Part shown: one piece after another, positions 62,113 through 64,000 of the stretch
Numbering within the stretch: position 1 is the stretch's first letter
How the letters are laid out: every line of letters starts with the position of its first letter
Assembly: GCA_020847375.1 (NCBI GenBank)
Contig: JADLCB010000015.1
Location: 62,001 to 126,000, forward strand
Reading direction: 5' to 3'
Origin: Phycisphaerales bacterium
Lineage (GTDB): Bacteria; Planctomycetota; Phycisphaerae; Tepidisphaerales; Tepidisphaeraceae
Length of the DNA stretch: 64,000 bases
Notes under the pieces: model-generated
Told to the model about the DNA's origin: nothing
The model's database searches: none
What the model saw: the letters and a program-made list of their open reading frames with translations, nothing else
Made by a program: the position numbers and the translations under genes

Positions 62113-64000
62113 ATGCCCGCAGCCACCTCGTCTGATTTTGTTCATCTGCATGTTCATACGCACTATTCCATGCTGGATGGTGCGTGCAAAATCAAGGACC
62201 TTGTCGCCCGGACCAAGGAACTGGGGATGAACTCCATCGCCATCTCCGACCATGGTTGCCTTTTCGGCGCGATCGAATTTTATAATGAATGCGTCGCCGG
62301 CGGTATTAAACCAATTCTAGGCATGGAAGCATATATGGCGCCGGGCGATCGGCGCGAACGCTCGGTGGCCTCGGGCAATGCCGGCGATGCCGCCTACCAC
62401 CTGCTGCTGCTGGCTCAGAATCTTGATGGTTACAAAAACCTCATGAAGCTGGCCAGTATCGCCTATCGGGAAGGGTTTTATTACAAACCGCGCATCGACA
62501 AGGAGGTTCTGCGCCAGTTCAGCAGCGGCCTGATTGCCACCAGCGCCTGTCTGGGCGGTGAGATCCCCTCCGCCTTTCTTCGTCATGACGCGAAAAAAGC
62601 CAAAGAAATCGCCGAAACCTATCTGGATATTTTCGGCCCCGACCGCTTTTACATCGAAGTGCAGAAACACGTCAGGGATCAGGATCTGGTAAACCCTGAG
62701 CTGGCGGATATCGCCCGCAAAAGCGGGGTTGGTCTGGTTGCCACGAATGATGTTCACTTTCTCAAGGCGGACGATCATTTCGCCCATGATTGTCTCTGCT
62801 GCATCAGTATGGGGCGGCTGGTCAGTGACGAGAACCGGTTGAAGTATCCCACGGAGCTGTATCTCAAAAGTCCGCAGGAGATGCGTCAGGCGCTGGGGGA
62901 ATTTGATCAGGCGATTGAGAACACCGCGCGCATTGCGGATATGTGCAACATCGAGCTGGATTTTTCCCGCCGATTTGCCCCGGTCTACCGCGTACCGAAG
63001 GAAAAACTGCGCGATGATTTACTGACGCCGGTTAGCGCAGCCAATCCGCCAACCACCAGAACCAAGGCCACCGCCAAAACCGATAACCCAGCGGCTGCAC
63101 CAATGGCCGATGATGAGCGCTATTTGCGCCAGCTTTGCGAGGAGGGCCTGATCTGGCGTTATGGCAGCCGCGAAGTCGCCGCGGAAGTTCGCCAGCGGCT
63201 GGAAAAAGAATTGACCGTCATCATCGGCAAAAATTTCTGTTCCTACTTTCTCATTGTCTGGGATTTCTGCAATTTTGCCCGCGATCATGGTATTCCCGTG
63301 GGCGCCAGGGGTTCAGGGGTGGGAACACTGGTGGGTTATCTGCTGGGCCTGTGCAATGTCGATCCGATCCGCTACGGACTGTTATTCGAGCGGTTCATGG
63401 ACGCCAGCCGTAATGAAATGCCCGATATCGATATTGATATCTGCCAGGATGGGCGCCAGAAGGTGATTGAGTATGTCCGCAACAAATATGGTCATGTCGC
63501 ACAAATCATCACCTTCGGCACGCTGGCCGCCAAAGCCGCATGCAAGGATGTGGGGCGCGTGCTGGGAGTGCCGCTGGCCAAGGTTGACGCGCTGACCAAA
63601 CTGATCCCGGGCGTGCCGGGAATGACGCTGAAAAAAGCGATGGATCAGGTGCCTGATCTGGTCAAGCAATACAAGGAGGATGCGCAGATTCAGCAGGTGA
63701 TCGACATTGCCAAACGATTGGAAGGGCTGTGTCGCAATGCTGGCTGTCACGCTGCGGGGGTGATCATTGCCGATCAACCTCTGGATGAAATTGTCCCGCT
63801 TTATCGCGATTCCGACGGCAATATCCTGACCCAGTTTGAAGGGCCTATCGCCGAAAAATGCGGCCTGTTGAAGATGGATTTTCTCGGTTTGCGCACGCTG
63901 TCGATTCTGACGCGCTCGCTGGAGCTGGAATATCAGACGCGCTCCGCCCGCCAGGTGGACCAACCGGAGCAAGGCACTGCGCCGCTGGATTCAAAGGGGT
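62113..64000 (+). CDS. dnaE: DNA polymerase III alpha subunit, N-terminal part (cut by window end)
   Basis: The frame is open from the ATG at 62113 to the window end (629 codons). The PHP domain starts FVHLHVHTHYSMLDG, with SDHGCLFGAIEF following. The palm domain holds NEMPDIDIDICQDGR, in which Asp440 and Asp442 match the E. coli catalytic pair Asp401/Asp403. GCHAAGVIIADQPL and KMDFLGLRTLSIL follow. A linker rich in Ala, Thr, Pro and Lys at about 297-335 is an insertion compared with E. coli. It is the replicative polymerase, served by the DnaX clamp loader. No clear Shine-Dalgarno. Confidence 0.96.
   Translation, partial: MPAATSSDFVHLHVHTHYSMLDGACKIKDLVARTKELGMNSIAISDHGCLFGAIEFYNECVAGGIKPILGMEAYMAPGDRRERSVASGNAGDAAYHLLLLAQNLDGYKNLMKLASIAYREGFYYKPRIDKEVLRQFSSGLIATSACLGGEIPSAFLRHDAKKAKEIAETYLDIFGPDRFYIEVQKHVRDQDLVNPELADIARKSGVGLVATNDVHFLKADDHFAHDCLCCISMGRLVSDENRLKYPTELYLKSPQEMRQALGEFDQAIENTARIADMCNIELDFSRRFAPVYRVPKEKLRDDLLTPVSAANPPTTRTKATAKTDNPAAAPMADDERYLRQLCEEGLIWRYGSREVAAEVRQRLEKELTVIIGKNFCSYFLIVWDFCNFARDHGIPVGARGSGVGTLVGYLLGLCNVDPIRYGLLFERFMDASRNEMPDIDIDICQDGRQKVIEYVRNKYGHVAQIITFGTLAAKAACKDVGRVLGVPLAKVDALTKLIPGVPGMTLKKAMDQVPDLVKQYKEDAQIQQVIDIAKRLEGLCRNAGCHAAGVIIADQPLDEIVPLYRDSDGNILTQFEGPIAEKCGLLKMDFLGLRTLSILTRSLELEYQTRSARQVDQPEQGTAPLDSKG

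Overview
The window reads as one stretch of bacterial chromosome, most likely from a planctomycete and probably from the Phycisphaerae side of that phylum. This is an inference from gene content: a MoxR / DUF58 / BatA-like / VWA-GATase-like operon, a 12-TM DUF6785-type membrane protein, tandem clpP genes, an excisionase-type DNA-binding domain fused to a receiver, and housekeeping genes scattered out of their usual clusters (dnaA without dnaN, rpmA without rplU, hslU without hslV). No tRNA, rRNA, CRISPR array, transposase, integrase or phage gene was seen. Base composition looks uniform and moderately G+C-rich by eye.

Layout. 0-9.3 kb: the tail of a TrkH-type K+ transporter, divergent ygfZ and mgtC, a prepilin-like membrane protein with a PDZ-like segment, dnaX with an A10 slip site, terC, a CE7 esterase and xseA. 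9.3-17.3 kb: a minus-strand Tad/Flp pilus secretion operon (cpaB, secretin, tadZ, tadA, tadB, tadC, OmpA-like lipoprotein) with no pilin or prepilin peptidase gene in sight. 17.6-25.8 kb: a TM2 protein, dxs, a zinc-ribbon membrane protein, a region with DnaA-box-like sites, dnaA, thiG and hslU. 25.9-32.7 kb: the moxR-led four-gene operon. 32.8-39.5 kb: mutM, a DUF6785-type membrane protein, two lipoproteins and two clpP genes. 39.8-51.7 kb: rpmA, glmS, an rluB-type pseudouridine synthase overlapping cdsA, a divergent purM-like gene, dinG, a PAP2 phosphatase, a D-2-hydroxyacid dehydrogenase, an exported protein and a GNAT protein. 51.7-64 kb: an alpha/beta hydrolase with a Cys nucleophile, a STAS protein, a double-ACT protein, a three-gene signalling operon (HTH-receiver, HDOD-GAF-histidine kinase, receiver-GAF), nadC, uvrB and the first half of dnaE.

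Themes that run across the window: (1) At least ten genes have a -10-like hexamer only 6-13 nt before the start codon and no Shine-Dalgarno, while many neighbours have a clear GGAG-type site; leaderless or nearly leaderless mRNAs may be common here. (2) A mosaic intergenic repeat occurs at 37.2 and 48.8 kb with its two modules rearranged and one inverted. (3) dnaX carries an A10 run at which a shift in either direction ends translation within a few codons, as expected for a tau/gamma switch. No single locus is clearly a new defence or mobile system. The best candidates for something undescribed are the repeat family, the signalling operon and the prepilin-like PDZ protein.
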